37,686 nucleotides of DNA from Porphyromonas uenonis 60-3 (GCF_000174775.1 NZ_ACLR01000203.1:1-37686), one strand, 5' to 3'; counted from the first letter of the stretch, positions 23,737 to 32,520 are shown. A program made the numbers and translations. Notes: generated from the letters alone by a model not told the origin.

Positions 23737-24640
23737 CTAGATGAGCGATCCAGTCGGAGCGGTCGCCAGAGAGTAGGTCTATGACTGGCACCTCGGGGAG
23801 TGTATAGGCTCCTGGGGTGAGACGCTGCGTAGCACGAGCCGAGGCGACCATCATTTGGGCGGTCAGGGCGGGGTTGTTGATCTGCATCTCGAAGGTGAGA
23901 CGCTGGTTGTGCGTTTCGCCCGAGACCCCTTTGCGCATCATATGCACGCCATGGCCTACGTCCTCTAGAGCTGCGACAGAAGGGACGAAAGTGACGATTG
24001 TCTCGTCATGAGCGAAGTAATCATCAGCGAGGATCGCTTGGCGTACTTGCTCTTCGTTGGCGCCAGCCTCTAGCTCTACATAGACTTGTCTGCGGTGCTG
24101 TCCATAGCCTATGGGCAGGGTCATGGATAGTGCATCACGTACACCAGCTATGGCACGTGCTGCCACGGAGTGTCCCATGCTCATGCCTGGCCCGAAGTCT
24201 GTGTAGGTGATTCCCTCGGGAGCCATCGCCTGCATCAAGGTACGAACGATCGAGTCGCTTCCGGGATCCCAGCCAGCGCTGATGATAGAGACCGCTTGGT
24301 GCTCCTGAGCTACCGCCATCAGGTCGTGGCGTAGCGTAGCTATCTGGGTATGGATGTCGAAGCTGTCTACGGTGCTAATGCCCTGAGCTAGGTAACGCTT
24401 GGCGTAGTCAGGCACGGAGCGTGTCGGTACAGCTAAGATGGCGACATCTGCCTTGGGCAGGGCTTCATCCTCTCCGTAAACGGCGATGCCATGAGCGGTC
24501 AATACTTGGCTTTGAGGATCATTCTTGGAGCGACGGACTACACCGACCAGCTCCATGTCGGGAGCAGTGCGTACGGTGGTCACAACTTGCTTGCCTACGT
24601 GTCCGTAGCCTACGACGAGTACTTTTATCTTTTGGTTCAT
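23732..24640 (-). CDS. ddh: meso-Diaminopimelate D-dehydrogenase
   Basis: A 302-residue cytosolic NADP-dependent enzyme that interconverts meso-diaminopimelate with L-2-amino-6-oxopimelate, giving one-step entry to the peptidoglycan cross-linking diamino acid. The Rossmann motif is VVGYGHVGKQ right at the N-terminus. Later blocks are SAGWDPGSDSIVRTL, DFGPGMSMGHSVAARAI and GYGQHRRQVYVEL, all typical of Ddh. I chose ATG 24640; the frame could also start at a TTG at 24673 that overlaps the upstream stop codon, but this would only add 11 residues before the Rossmann fold. It follows the ypfJ-like gene and precedes lgt. Confidence 0.94.
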   Translation of the reverse strand: MNQKIKVLVVGYGHVGKQVVTTVRTAPDMELVGVVRRSKNDPQSQVLTAHGIAVYGEDEALPKADVAILAVPTRSVPDYAKRYLAQGISTVDSFDIHTQIATLRHDLMAVAQEHQAVSIISAGWDPGSDSIVRTLMQAMAPEGITYTDFGPGMSMGHSVAARAIAGVRDALSMTLPIGYGQHRRQVYVELEAGANEEQVRQAILADDYFAHDETIVTFVPSVAALEDVGHGVHMMRKGVSGETHNQRLTFEMQINNPALTAQMMVASARATQRLTPGAYTLPEVPVIDLLSGDRSDWIAHLV

Positions 24641-24669
24641 CTGTAAAGTGCTATAGAATTGGTTATTTG

Positions 24670-25530
24670 TCAAAAGCGGTAACGGCTTGCGCCATCCAAG
24701 TTGCCTGTCTCAAAGCCAGAGCGAAAGGCTTGCATGCGCTGTGCTGAGGTACCGTGTGTGAATGAGTCTGGGACGGCATAGCCCTGGGCTTCTTTTTGCA
24801 AGGTATCGTCGCCGATAGCGTTGGCAGCTGTGAGTGCATCCTCGAGGTCTCCAGGCTCAATGAGTATGATGCCGAGTCGCTGTGCGTGGTAAGCCCACAC
24901 GCCAGCAAGGTAGTCGGCTTGTAGCTCCAGTTGCACACTGGCGCGGTTGTACGCTTCCTGCGAAACACGCCCTTGCTGCTGGTGTAGCTTGTCAGAGATA
25001 CCGAGGAGGTTCTGCACGTGATGCCCTACTTCGTGAGCGGTGACGTAAGCCATGGCTAGGTCTCCTGGAGCTTTGAAGCGAGAGGCGAGTAGATTGAAGA
25101 AGTCTAAGTCAATGTAGACCGTCTGGTCGGCTGGACAGTAGAAAGGTCCTACCTCGCTGGTGGCTCCTCCGCAACGGCTCTGCACCTGATCGGTGAAAGT
25201 CACCAGTGTCGGTGCTGCATAGGAGCGTTGTAATTCGGAATTGAAGAGGTCTGTCCACACATCGTTGCAACTGTTGAAGACGCGTAGCGTGAAGACTTTG
25301 AACTCTTCGTTTTCGTTGACACGAGAGGGGTCTACCTGCTCCGTTTGTGAGCCAGGTAATACATTGTCTGCCACCTGCATCAGTCCCGTGAGGTCTACGC
25401 CGAAGAAGAGACTGGCGAGGACGATGACGATACCGCCGATGCCACCTCCGAGGGCTAGCCCTCTGCCTGAGATGCGTCCGCGTCTATCTTGGTAGTTTGC
25501 CGAACTATCGTTGGGGCGAAGCCATTTCAT
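24670..25530 (-). CDS. YpfJ-like neutral zinc metallopeptidase
   Basis: A 286-residue protein of the putative neutral zinc metallopeptidase family (YpfJ/KPN_02809 type). A short basic cytosolic N-terminus (MKWLRPNDSS) is followed by one membrane helix at about 28-50 (GGGIGGIVIVLASLFFGVDL). The catalytic domain is outside and has the zinc motif HEVGHH in VTAHEVGHHVQNLLG, a downstream QADYLAGVWA that supplies the third ligand region, and GTSAQRMQAFRSGFETG near the end, which is characteristic of the family. Substrates are unknown. Its ATG overlaps the stop of the MBL-LipB gene by four bases, so the two are translationally coupled. Confidence 0.92.
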   Translation of the reverse strand: MKWLRPNDSSANYQDRRGRISGRGLALGGGIGGIVIVLASLFFGVDLTGLMQVADNVLPGSQTEQVDPSRVNENEEFKVFTLRVFNSCNDVWTDLFNSELQRSYAAPTLVTFTDQVQSRCGGATSEVGPFYCPADQTVYIDLDFFNLLASRFKAPGDLAMAYVTAHEVGHHVQNLLGISDKLHQQQGRVSQEAYNRASVQLELQADYLAGVWAYHAQRLGIILIEPGDLEDALTAANAIGDDTLQKEAQGYAVPDSFTHGTSAQRMQAFRSGFETGNLDGASRYRF

Positions 25531-27080
25531 AAGGAGTCGTCGTTAGGTAGGTGGTACATAAGGTGCGTGAAGTGCTTGCGAAAGAGCCCCTCCAGCTGAT
25601 GCTTGACCAGCGGAAAGTAAACCTCCCCTCGTCCTATCTCTTGCTCCATCGAGGTGACCCCTTTGTCTGTAAAGCCACACGGATTGATGAGCTGGAAGTA
25701 GCTTAGGTCGGTATTGACATTGAGCGCGAAGCCGTGCATCGTCACATAGCGAGAGGTGTGCACGCCGATAGCGCAGATCTTACGAGCTTGTGGGGTGTGC
25801 GCATCAATCCATACGCCCGTAGCGCCCTCGAGACGCTCCGAACGAATGCCGTAGAGGTAGAGCAGATCAATGATACACTGCTCCATCGTGTGGATGTACT
25901 CCTTGACACCTATGCCGTAATGCTCTAGGTCAAAGATTGGATAACCTGTGATCTGCCCAGGTCCATGGTAAGTGATGTCGCCACCACGCTCTATCTGGAC
26001 AAGCTGAATGCCTTTAGAGTTGAGCAAAGTCTCCGAGACAAGCAGATTCGTCTGCTTGCCATGCTTGCCAATGGTCAGCACGGGCTCATGCTCGCAAAAG
26101 AGTAGCACGTCCTTTGGTACCGTACGATGCGCTACCTTGGCATCAATACGCTCCTGCCAAAGCTTCTGCTGCATCTCCAGTGCCTCTCGGTAATCGATCC
26201 TACCACAATCTCGATAGGTAAAAGGCTCGGCAGCACTTCGCACTAGCTTGTCCTGCGTGGGCTGTGGGATATAACCCGTCCCCTCCGTATAGCGCAGAGT
26301 TAACCCGTCGTAGCCAACGTACACACCCTCGGGCAGTCGCACCTGAAGCTCCGCCGTAGGTGGCGCATGGTGCGAAAGGTGAATGATGTAGCTCCGTTGC
26401 GGCTGAACTTTGGCAGTTAGCTCAAGAGCCTCCTCGATCGTTTGATGTGTCGGGTGAGGCTTGGTGTAGCGCAGTCCATTGACAAAGAGTAGCTCTACAC
26501 CTCGGAGCTTCTCAATCTCCTCTGGAGCTATACTCTTCAGGTCGGTTAGGAAGCCAAAGCTCCCGATGCGATAGCCTAGTATCGGTTGCTTGCCGTGCAT
26601 AACCCGTATTGGCTCGATCGTCAGGTCGTACAGTGTAAAAGGCTCTAGCGACGAGATGGGGTGTAGCGTCAAGTGTGGCGTACCAGGATAGCGATGCGGT
26701 CCGAAGTAGTAGTGTAGTCGAGCCTTGATCGACTCTAGCACGTTAGGCTCTGCGTAGATGGGTAGCTCCGTGCGCCACGAGATCGTGCGCAGATCGTCTA
26801 GTCCTCCGATATGGTCGTAGTGCTGGTGCGTTAGGATGATCGCATCTAGATGATCAATGCCCGCTAGGAGCGCTTGCTGTCTGAAGTCTGCGCTACAGTC
26901 GATCAGTATTCGCCGACCCGAAGGTGAGACCATCAGAGCCGATGTGCGGGTGCGCTGGTCGCGTGGGTCTAGGCTTAGACAAGTACGACAGTAGCAACCC
27001 ACCTCAGGTACGCCTGTGCTGGTACCTGAGCCTAGTAGCTCGACGATCTGTGGCGAGGGATGACGATGTCGTGAGGGCAT
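25527..27080 (-). CDS. lipB: Fusion of a PhnP-like metallo-beta-lactamase and LipB octanoyltransferase
   Basis: A 517-residue protein, about twice the length of ordinary LipB. Residues ~10-265 are a metallo-beta-lactamase fold of the PhnP/RNase Z-like kind: GSGTSTGVPEVGCYCRTC (with C29, C31 and C34), then H85-Q-H87-Y-D89-H90, and a late HLSHHAP. Residues ~285-517 are LipB, which moves octanoyl groups from acyl carrier protein to lipoyl domains: RGGDITYHGPGQ (365-376), catalytic K434 in RKICAIGV and C468 in NPCGF. Both active sites look intact and the frame is open throughout, so this is a real fusion and not two genes. It starts 5 bases after the murB stop. The role of the phosphodiesterase-like half is unknown. 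Confidence 0.93.
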   Translation of the reverse strand: MPSRHRHPSPQIVELLGSGTSTGVPEVGCYCRTCLSLDPRDQRTRTSALMVSPSGRRILIDCSADFRQQALLAGIDHLDAIILTHQHYDHIGGLDDLRTISWRTELPIYAEPNVLESIKARLHYYFGPHRYPGTPHLTLHPISSLEPFTLYDLTIEPIRVMHGKQPILGYRIGSFGFLTDLKSIAPEEIEKLRGVELLFVNGLRYTKPHPTHQTIEEALELTAKVQPQRSYIIHLSHHAPPTAELQVRLPEGVYVGYDGLTLRYTEGTGYIPQPTQDKLVRSAAEPFTYRDCGRIDYREALEMQQKLWQERIDAKVAHRTVPKDVLLFCEHEPVLTIGKHGKQTNLLVSETLLNSKGIQLVQIERGGDITYHGPGQITGYPIFDLEHYGIGVKEYIHTMEQCIIDLLYLYGIRSERLEGATGVWIDAHTPQARKICAIGVHTSRYVTMHGFALNVNTDLSYFQLINPCGFTDKGVTSMEQEIGRGEVYFPLVKHQLEGLFRKHFTHLMYHLPNDDSL

Positions 27081-27085
27081 AGGAG

Positions 27086-28129
27086 TCAGTCTATATAGCG
27101 TACCTCGGGATGTAATGTGATGCCAAACTTACGGCTCACCTCCTGCTGTACGTGCTCTGCTAATGCGACCACCTCTTGACCAGTCGCTCCACCGTAGTTG
27201 ACGAGGACGAGCGGTTGCTTCTCGTAGACTCCTACGGCACCAGTGCGGTAGCCTTTGAGTCCCGTTTGGTCTATGAGCCAGGCTGCCGAGAGCTTGACTT
27301 CCCCTTCGTGGTGAGTAGGGTAGTGAGGCACGGGCGTGTCGTATTGCTTCGCCAGCTTCTCATACTGCGCTAGTGGCACGATAGGGTTCATGAAGAAGCT
27401 CCCGCCATTTGGTATCTCCTCAGGGTCTGGTAGCTTAGCACGGCGAATGCGTATCACCTCTTGGCGAATTTCTTCGGGCGTAGGCATGGTGTCGCGCCCC
27501 TCGAATGCTTTTGCCAAGGAGGCGTAACTCAGATTGCAGGTCGGCTCGGTACTTAGTATGAAGTGTACGTGTGTGACGATGTAGGAGTGGTACTGCGGAT
27601 CTTTGAAGATGCTGTACCTATATCTGTAGTCGCATAGAGCGCTCGGTATGCGGAGCGTCATCCCTGTCGCTAGGTCGACTACATCGACCGCTACGATGTA
27701 CTGAGAGACCTCACTCCCGTAGGCTCCTATATTCTGTATGGCAGCAGCACCCACGGTGCCTGGGATGAGTGATAGGTTCTCCACCCCATAGAGCCCACGG
27801 CTGAGCATTAGCTCTACAAAGTGGTCCCACACGATGCCACTACCCGCCCGTACATGTTGCTGTCCTGGGCGGGTCAGCGCACTCTCGGTCTCGTCGTAGT
27901 AGTGGAGGTCGTTGATCTGCGAGTAGAGGATGACGCCACGATACTTATCGTGCGTAAAGAGCAAGTTGCTCCCAGCGCCTATCGGTAGGTAGGGCTGCGA
28001 GACAAAGTACTCATCACGAGCCAGTGTCTGAAGATCCTCAGCACTGCTGTAGTTGATCCACCAGTCGGCGGTTGCCTCTGTGGCAAATGTGTGGTACTCC
28101 CGAAGCGGTTGTTGCTGTATGATCTCCAT
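27086..28129 (-). CDS. murB: UDP-N-acetylenolpyruvoylglucosamine reductase
   Basis: A 347-residue cytosolic FAD enzyme that reduces UDP-GlcNAc-enolpyruvate to UDP-MurNAc, the second committed step of peptidoglycan synthesis. FAD-binding blocks are PIGAGSNLLF near the N-terminus and SLIPGTVGAAAIQNIGAYGSEV. YRYSIFK and PNGGSFFMNPIV, with the catalytic serine in GGSFF, follow. The length and the extended Tyr-rich loop match type I (E. coli-like) MurB. It is the first gene of the operon. A terminator-like hairpin lies just upstream at 28149-28188, so a promoter must lie in the 20 bases after it or transcription reads through; I see no consensus box. Confidence 0.96.
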   Translation of the reverse strand: MEIIQQQPLREYHTFATEATADWWINYSSAEDLQTLARDEYFVSQPYLPIGAGSNLLFTHDKYRGVILYSQINDLHYYDETESALTRPGQQHVRAGSGIVWDHFVELMLSRGLYGVENLSLIPGTVGAAAIQNIGAYGSEVSQYIVAVDVVDLATGMTLRIPSALCDYRYRYSIFKDPQYHSYIVTHVHFILSTEPTCNLSYASLAKAFEGRDTMPTPEEIRQEVIRIRRAKLPDPEEIPNGGSFFMNPIVPLAQYEKLAKQYDTPVPHYPTHHEGEVKLSAAWLIDQTGLKGYRTGAVGVYEKQPLVLVNYGGATGQEVVALAEHVQQEVSRKFGITLHPEVRYID

Positions 28130-28148
28130 AGTTTATAGTGTCCGAAGA

Positions 28149-28188
28149 AGGAGCCTTAGAGTCTATCTATGTAAACTCTAAGACTCCT
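28149..28188 (-). terminator. Terminator of the SPOR gene
   Basis: Two 14-base arms (AGGAGCCTTAGAGT and ACTCTAAGACTCCT) pair with a single mismatch around a 12-base loop. It lies 35 bases after the SPOR gene stop. On the minus strand TCTTCGG follows; on the plus strand ATTTTATT follows, so it might also stop transcripts coming the other way. Confidence 0.7.
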
Positions 28189-28222
28189 ATTTTATTGTAT
28201 GTGGCTATGTAGGGAGACCCGA

Positions 28223-28705
28223 CTATCGGATCTTCTCTAGAATCCAAGCATCCTGGAAGTCAGGAGCGAAGCGCCCCTTGACCTGCTCTCTAGAAGCCTC
28301 AGCCTCACGGCGGTTGTCAAAGCTGGTGATGATGACACGGAGCATACCAGCCTCGTTTTGACCTAGTACGGGGTTATAGCCCTGAGCTTGTAGGCGCTCC
28401 TTGAGAGAGTAAGCGTTGGTGTGGTTTTGGAATGAACCGACGACCACGTTGTAAGTCTTGAGCATGTTTGCGTCCTCACCCTTGACCGCCTCTAGGCGCT
28501 CACGACGTAGCTGGATGTCAGCGGCAGGCTCACGAGCGACGACAACATTTGCCGGAGGAGTCATCACAGGCTCTTTTTGCTGTGCTGCCACTTCACGCTG
28601 CTTAGCCTTCTCATACACCTGACGATAAGCACTTTGCTTAGGGCCACATGCGCTCACTGAGAGCAGAACTAGGACTGAGGATAGGAGAATCAATGCCTTT
28701 TTCAT
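28223..28705 (-). CDS. SPOR-domain lipoprotein
   Basis: A 160-residue cell-envelope lipoprotein. The open frame begins at 28876, but I place the start at 28705, where MKKALILLSSVLVLLSVSAC gives a typical signal peptide and lipobox (VSAC); the upstream 57 codons lie across the promoter region. After a charged linker the C-terminal ~75 residues form a SPOR domain (YNVVVGSFQNHTNAYSLKERL, then LRVIITSFDNRREAEASREQV). SPOR domains bind peptidoglycan strands stripped of stem peptides and gather at division sites. It is a single-gene transcript with its own -7 box and terminator, next to murB. Confidence 0.88.
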   Translation of the reverse strand: MKKALILLSSVLVLLSVSACGPKQSAYRQVYEKAKQREVAAQQKEPVMTPPANVVVAREPAADIQLRRERLEAVKGEDANMLKTYNVVVGSFQNHTNAYSLKERLQAQGYNPVLGQNEAGMLRVIITSFDNRREAEASREQVKGRFAPDFQDAWILEKIR

Positions 28706-28750
28706 ATCTGTATCTTGTTTGAACTTGTTGATTCGTTGTTTTCTACGTGG

Positions 28751-28758
28751 CAAAGGTA
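28751..28758 (-). promoter_or_regulatory. -7 box of the SPOR gene promoter
   Basis: The minus strand reads TACCTTTG, 45 bases upstream of the ATG at 28705. No TTTG is at the usual distance; one at 28771-28774 is only 12 bases away. Its position supports the start at 28705 over the one at 28876. Confidence 0.55.
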
Positions 28759-28877
28759 GTAGTTTTTGCGCAAATACCACCACCTCCCAATGTCGATGAT
28801 CGGTAATCCCGACCGAAGCTGGTGGAGTGGGTGCCACTGAAGCTGGTGTCGTGTGACTATGAAATCCGACTTTCACG

Positions 28878-29049
28878 GAGCTATTTCCAAATAGCTACCG
28901 AGGAAACGAAGTTTTTTCACGGAGGCCCGAAATAAAAGTTCGGAAGAATGAAATGAAAGTTCGGAAGAAGGATTTTGAAGTTCGGAAGAATTTGTCGTTT
29001 GCTCCGTGGAGAATCCACATTTCCTCAGGAGAAAATCTGAATTTGCTCA
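28878..29049. repeat. 172-bp dispersed element, family B, copy 2
   Basis: Units of 23, 21, 21, 21, 21, 21, 22 and 22 bp, giving the same 172-bp total as copy 1. The middle three units (TTCGGAAG at 21-bp spacing) are nearly identical to those of copies 1 and 3. Unit 1 contains a perfect hairpin, AGCTATTT-CC-AAATAGCT. The transposable element at 29067 lies right after the end of this array. No gene lies in the 850-bp gap between the SPOR start and ntpK. Confidence 0.85.
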
Positions 29050-29066
29050 AAAAGTCAAAGAAAGGT

Positions 29067-29388
29067 CAGGGCTGACGCATTATAATTGCTCCGTTAGGAG
29101 CTGAGCTACACATTAGCGACAAGCGAGACTTGGATGAATTCATTATATAGTATTACTGTCCGACTACTCGACTTCGACCAATCTACAGTTTTCTTCGTAG
29201 GAAACTCTAGTTTCATACCTAGGAAACTCTAGTTTCATGCCTAGGAAACTTCAGTTTCATGCCTAGGAAACTTTAGTTTCACCCAAGTGGTACTGATAGT
29301 TAGCTCATTTCTGCAGAACGATCTACCCGATGCCCCCTCAAAAAGCTTTCACTGGACAGCAATAACTATATATAATGCGTCAGCCCTG
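29067..29388. mobile_element. 322-bp MITE with perfect 18-bp ends and 10-bp target duplication
   Basis: The ends are perfect inverted repeats: CAGGGCTGACGCATTATA at 29067-29084 and its complement at 29371-29388. They are flanked on both sides by the direct repeat AAAGAAAGGT (29057-29066 and 29389-29398), which is a target-site duplication. There is no transposase, so it must have been moved in trans. A 10-bp duplication would suit an IS4-type transposase, but this is only an inference. It carries family A copy 3 as its interior. Tandem repeats inside a MITE is the layout of the BrickBuilt elements I recall from P. gingivalis. The left side has a diverged second copy of the subterminal sequence near 29139. 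Confidence 0.93.
29187..29290. repeat. 22-bp inverted-repeat array, family A, copy 3, inside the MITE
   Basis: Units start at 29187, 29209, 29231, 29253 and 29275, each 22 bp apart. AGTTTC and GAAACT arms are kept; loops are ATACCTAG and ATGCCTAG, so CCTAGG dyads also recur. The first unit has one T inserted in its left arm and the last is cut after the left arm. The most uniform part is 29209-29274. Confidence 0.9.
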
Positions 29389-29436
29389 AAAGAAAGGTGG
29401 AGACGAACCCTATTTTGTCGTGCAGGTCTAAATACA

Positions 29437-29474
29437 ACAAGTCCCCGACAGCGTGATCTCTGCCGAGGACTTGT
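29437..29474 (-). terminator. Terminator of the V-ATPase operon
   Basis: Two 15-base arms pair with two mismatches (ACAAGTCC with GGACTTGT, then CG and CAG pairs) around an 8-base loop. On the minus strand TGTATTTAG follows. It lies 82 bases after the ntpK stop. Confidence 0.65.
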
Positions 29475-29555
29475 CCTATAGTTTGTTAGGGCTAGCTAGT
29501 AGCCCCTATGTGTAAAGTATGTTGCTAAAGCAACGGGGACTCTGACGGGGTGTCT

Positions 29556-30062
<507 letters not shown>

Positions 30063-30073
30063 TTATTGCTTGT

Positions 30074-31903
30074 TTAGTTGACCTTAAAGGGGGTGTAGGG
30101 TTTACCGCCACCCTCGAACTCGCTGTTCTTGTAGTACTCCACAAAGGTGAGACGCAGCGGGTGTACGAGCGAGCTGATGATAGCTAGTCCGAAGTTGAGC
30201 CCGTGTCCGAAGAGTAGGATGAAGACCATCACGAGCCAGTTGACCCCGACGGGTAGACCCTCAGACATGGAGACCGCTAGGTTGTTGAAGACGCCACCCA
30301 GCACGCCACTCGTCAGTCCGATAGCGAAGAGACGAATGTAGGAGAGGGTGTCTCCGAGTAGTCCCGAGGCGGTGTTGTAGCTTGCCCAAAGTGAGGAGCC
30401 GACGTTGAGGAAGATGTTTTTGCCTGGGCTATTGTAGAAGACCACAACAAGTCCAGCAGCTATCGCTAGTCCATAGAATATGTAAGTGACGTAACTGGGT
30501 AGTGCTGTCGTAGCCATCGGTAGCGCCACTGCCATGATGAGGGCAAAGATGACGATGACCCACGCATAGGCAGAGAGTGCATACTTGATGCCTCGCTGCT
30601 TCTGTATCTTGACGGCTGCCACGGTCTTCGCAAATAGGATCTGAATGATACCTAGCACGACCGAGAGGAGCATGAGGTTGTCCTGATTGAGGAAGTAGTC
30701 ATTGCGGACACTGCCCAGCAGGGAACCATCATTTGCCCATGGCATGACCATACCGAAGACGGTACCGAGTAGCGAACCGACCACGACGGTGGTGCCTCCG
30801 AGCCACTGCGCTAGAGAGCAAATGTCTTTCGTCGATTGCCCCTTGACCTTGCGCTTGAAGAGGCTCGCCAATAGGAAGATGACGAGTCCATAGCCTGCAT
30901 CTCCAAAGCATAAGCTGAAGAAGAGCATGAAGAAGGGGGCGAAGAGTGGCGTCGAGTCGAGCTCCGAGTAGTTCGGCAGAGAGTACATCTGCGTAATCGG
31001 CTCGAAGAGTCGGCTGAAGCGATTGTTCTGGAGCTTGATGGGGATCTTGTCCTCATCGAGTATCTCCTGCTCAGCATAGTAGCAGGGGAGCTGATCTAGC
31101 TCTTGTCGCACCTCGGGAACGATCTTGCTCGGTATCCACCCCTCGAGGAGCATGACTTTGTCATCCGCCTCGCCAGTAGCCTGTAGGAAGGCATTGCTCA
31201 TCTGATACTTGTCCTGGAGGAGGAGGTCGTAGCCCTGCAAGTCTTCCAAGTGCTGATCGATAAACTCCTGTATCTCGGTGTCAATCTGCTCGGCACGTTG
31301 CTCGAAAGAGGCGAGCCTATCGGCCAATTCGCTGGCGGTGTGGGTCGGAGCTTTGATCTGCTCCGCCTCGATGCGCTCAGTGCTCTTGTCGCCGACGGTG
31401 ATGAAGTAGTGATGCGAGCGTCGGGTGTCGATGATGATGGCGTTGTGTTCCTCCTCCCAGTGCTCTTGGTACTGAGCCGTAGGAATGATGTAGAAGCGGA
31501 CTGGGTAACCCGCTTGCTGGAGCTGCTCTAGCTGCTGGACGTCATACTCGCCCCACGGCTCCCAGTAGTCGTTTTCCCGCTGCTGGCTCTCGATCTGAGA
31601 GGCTATCTGGCGACGATCCTCTAGGAGCGTCTCGATCTGCTGTAGCAGAGCTTCGCCCTCCTCGGTGCTAGCTGGCTTACGGGGAGTGCCGACGGGCTGC
31701 TCCTCGGAGCGCTTGCGAGAGAGGGTGCGGATGAGACCTGCTAGATGACGGCGCGCCACAACGATCTCCTTGATCTGTTCGCTCTCACTGGTCGACTTAT
31801 TCTCCTTAATATGCACTACCCCTAGGTCGCGTAGCTTGAGGAGGAAGCTGTCGTAGTCTTGGTGATAGACTAGGAAGAGGTACTTATCTATTTTCTCTAT
31901 CAT
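30074..31903 (-). CDS. ntpI: V-type ATPase subunit I (stator membrane subunit a)
   Basis: A 609-residue membrane protein. The N-terminal half (about 1-300) is soluble with coiled-coil stretches (EEGEALLQQIETLLEDRRQIASQIESQQ in part), forming the stator arm contact. The C-terminal half has about seven or eight membrane helices starting with FAPFFMLFFSLCFGDAGYGLV, a conserved family block, and includes LGDTLSYIRLFAIGL with the arginine essential for ion transfer. The ATG overlaps the ntpD stop (ATGA), so the two are coupled. It forms the ion channel against the K ring. Confidence 0.95.
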   Translation of the reverse strand: MIEKIDKYLFLVYHQDYDSFLLKLRDLGVVHIKENKSTSESEQIKEIVVARRHLAGLIRTLSRKRSEEQPVGTPRKPASTEEGEALLQQIETLLEDRRQIASQIESQQRENDYWEPWGEYDVQQLEQLQQAGYPVRFYIIPTAQYQEHWEEEHNAIIIDTRRSHHYFITVGDKSTERIEAEQIKAPTHTASELADRLASFEQRAEQIDTEIQEFIDQHLEDLQGYDLLLQDKYQMSNAFLQATGEADDKVMLLEGWIPSKIVPEVRQELDQLPCYYAEQEILDEDKIPIKLQNNRFSRLFEPITQMYSLPNYSELDSTPLFAPFFMLFFSLCFGDAGYGLVIFLLASLFKRKVKGQSTKDICSLAQWLGGTTVVVGSLLGTVFGMVMPWANDGSLLGSVRNDYFLNQDNLMLLSVVLGIIQILFAKTVAAVKIQKQRGIKYALSAYAWVIVIFALIMAVALPMATTALPSYVTYIFYGLAIAAGLVVVFYNSPGKNIFLNVGSSLWASYNTASGLLGDTLSYIRLFAIGLTSGVLGGVFNNLAVSMSEGLPVGVNWLVMVFILLFGHGLNFGLAIISSLVHPLRLTFVEYYKNSEFEGGGKPYTPFKVN

Positions 31904-32520
31904 TGTGCTAGTCGCTCTTTTTGTTTGGCAGCACGAATCTCTAGATTGGTGCGCATGATCTTTTGCGAAGCCTTGGAGAGACTCTCCTCATCTTCTAGAT
32001 AACGCTTGATCTTGAGGATAGCGTCTTTGTAGCCAGGTATCTGAACCTTCTCAAAGAGATTGACCTTTTGCGTAGTCTTACGACGAGCATACTCGAGATA
32101 CTCTAGCTTGAGATTGAGAAACTCAGCCTCAATGCCCAGTGTGGCTAGCGCCTTGAGTAGCTCGACCCCCTGAGCAAACCACGAGGGACGGCTAAAGAGA
32201 CTGAAAGGCTTCACCTCGTAGTCGATATTGTCTAGCACAGGGACGACGACACCAGCTATCTTCTTCGTCGAGAGCTGCACGTCGGTGACGCTGACCAGCG
32301 TAGGGTCAAACTCGTCCCACAGCGCCACCATATCCTGGTAGCCCTGTATGCCCTGCTCTAGCTGCTCATTGAGAGCATCTATCTCACGGCGAGCCTTCTT
32401 GACCTCTAGACGGAGGGCACTCTCCTTGCTCTTGATCGTGGGCAGGGTGCGCTCTCGCATCTTAAGTTGCTTTTGTTGCTGCTGTAGCGAGGTCTTGTTG
32501 TACTGAAACTTGATCGCCAT
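31900..32520 (-). CDS. ntpD: V-type ATPase subunit D (central rotor stalk)
   Basis: A 206-residue soluble, mainly helical protein. N- and C-terminal halves form the long antiparallel coiled coil that turns inside the A3B3 head. The N-terminus KFQYNKTSLQQQQKQLKMRERTLP shows the family pattern (NKTxLxxLxxxLxxAxR), and the C-terminal helix ends in KIMRTNLEIRAAKQKE. The gene is 8 bases after ntpB and overlaps ntpI by 4 bases. No separate subunit F gene is recognisable in the operon. Confidence 0.9.
   Translation of the reverse strand: MAIKFQYNKTSLQQQQKQLKMRERTLPTIKSKESALRLEVKKARREIDALNEQLEQGIQGYQDMVALWDEFDPTLVSVTDVQLSTKKIAGVVVPVLDNIDYEVKPFSLFSRPSWFAQGVELLKALATLGIEAEFLNLKLEYLEYARRKTTQKVNLFEKVQIPGYKDAILKIKRYLEDEESLSKASQKIMRTNLEIRAAKQKERLAQ

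Noticed and set aside
28706-28876. N-terminal extension of the SPOR protein (57 extra codons)
   Set aside because: It would put the signal peptide in the middle of the protein and includes the -7 box at 28751-28758. A start at 28705 gives a clean lipoprotein.
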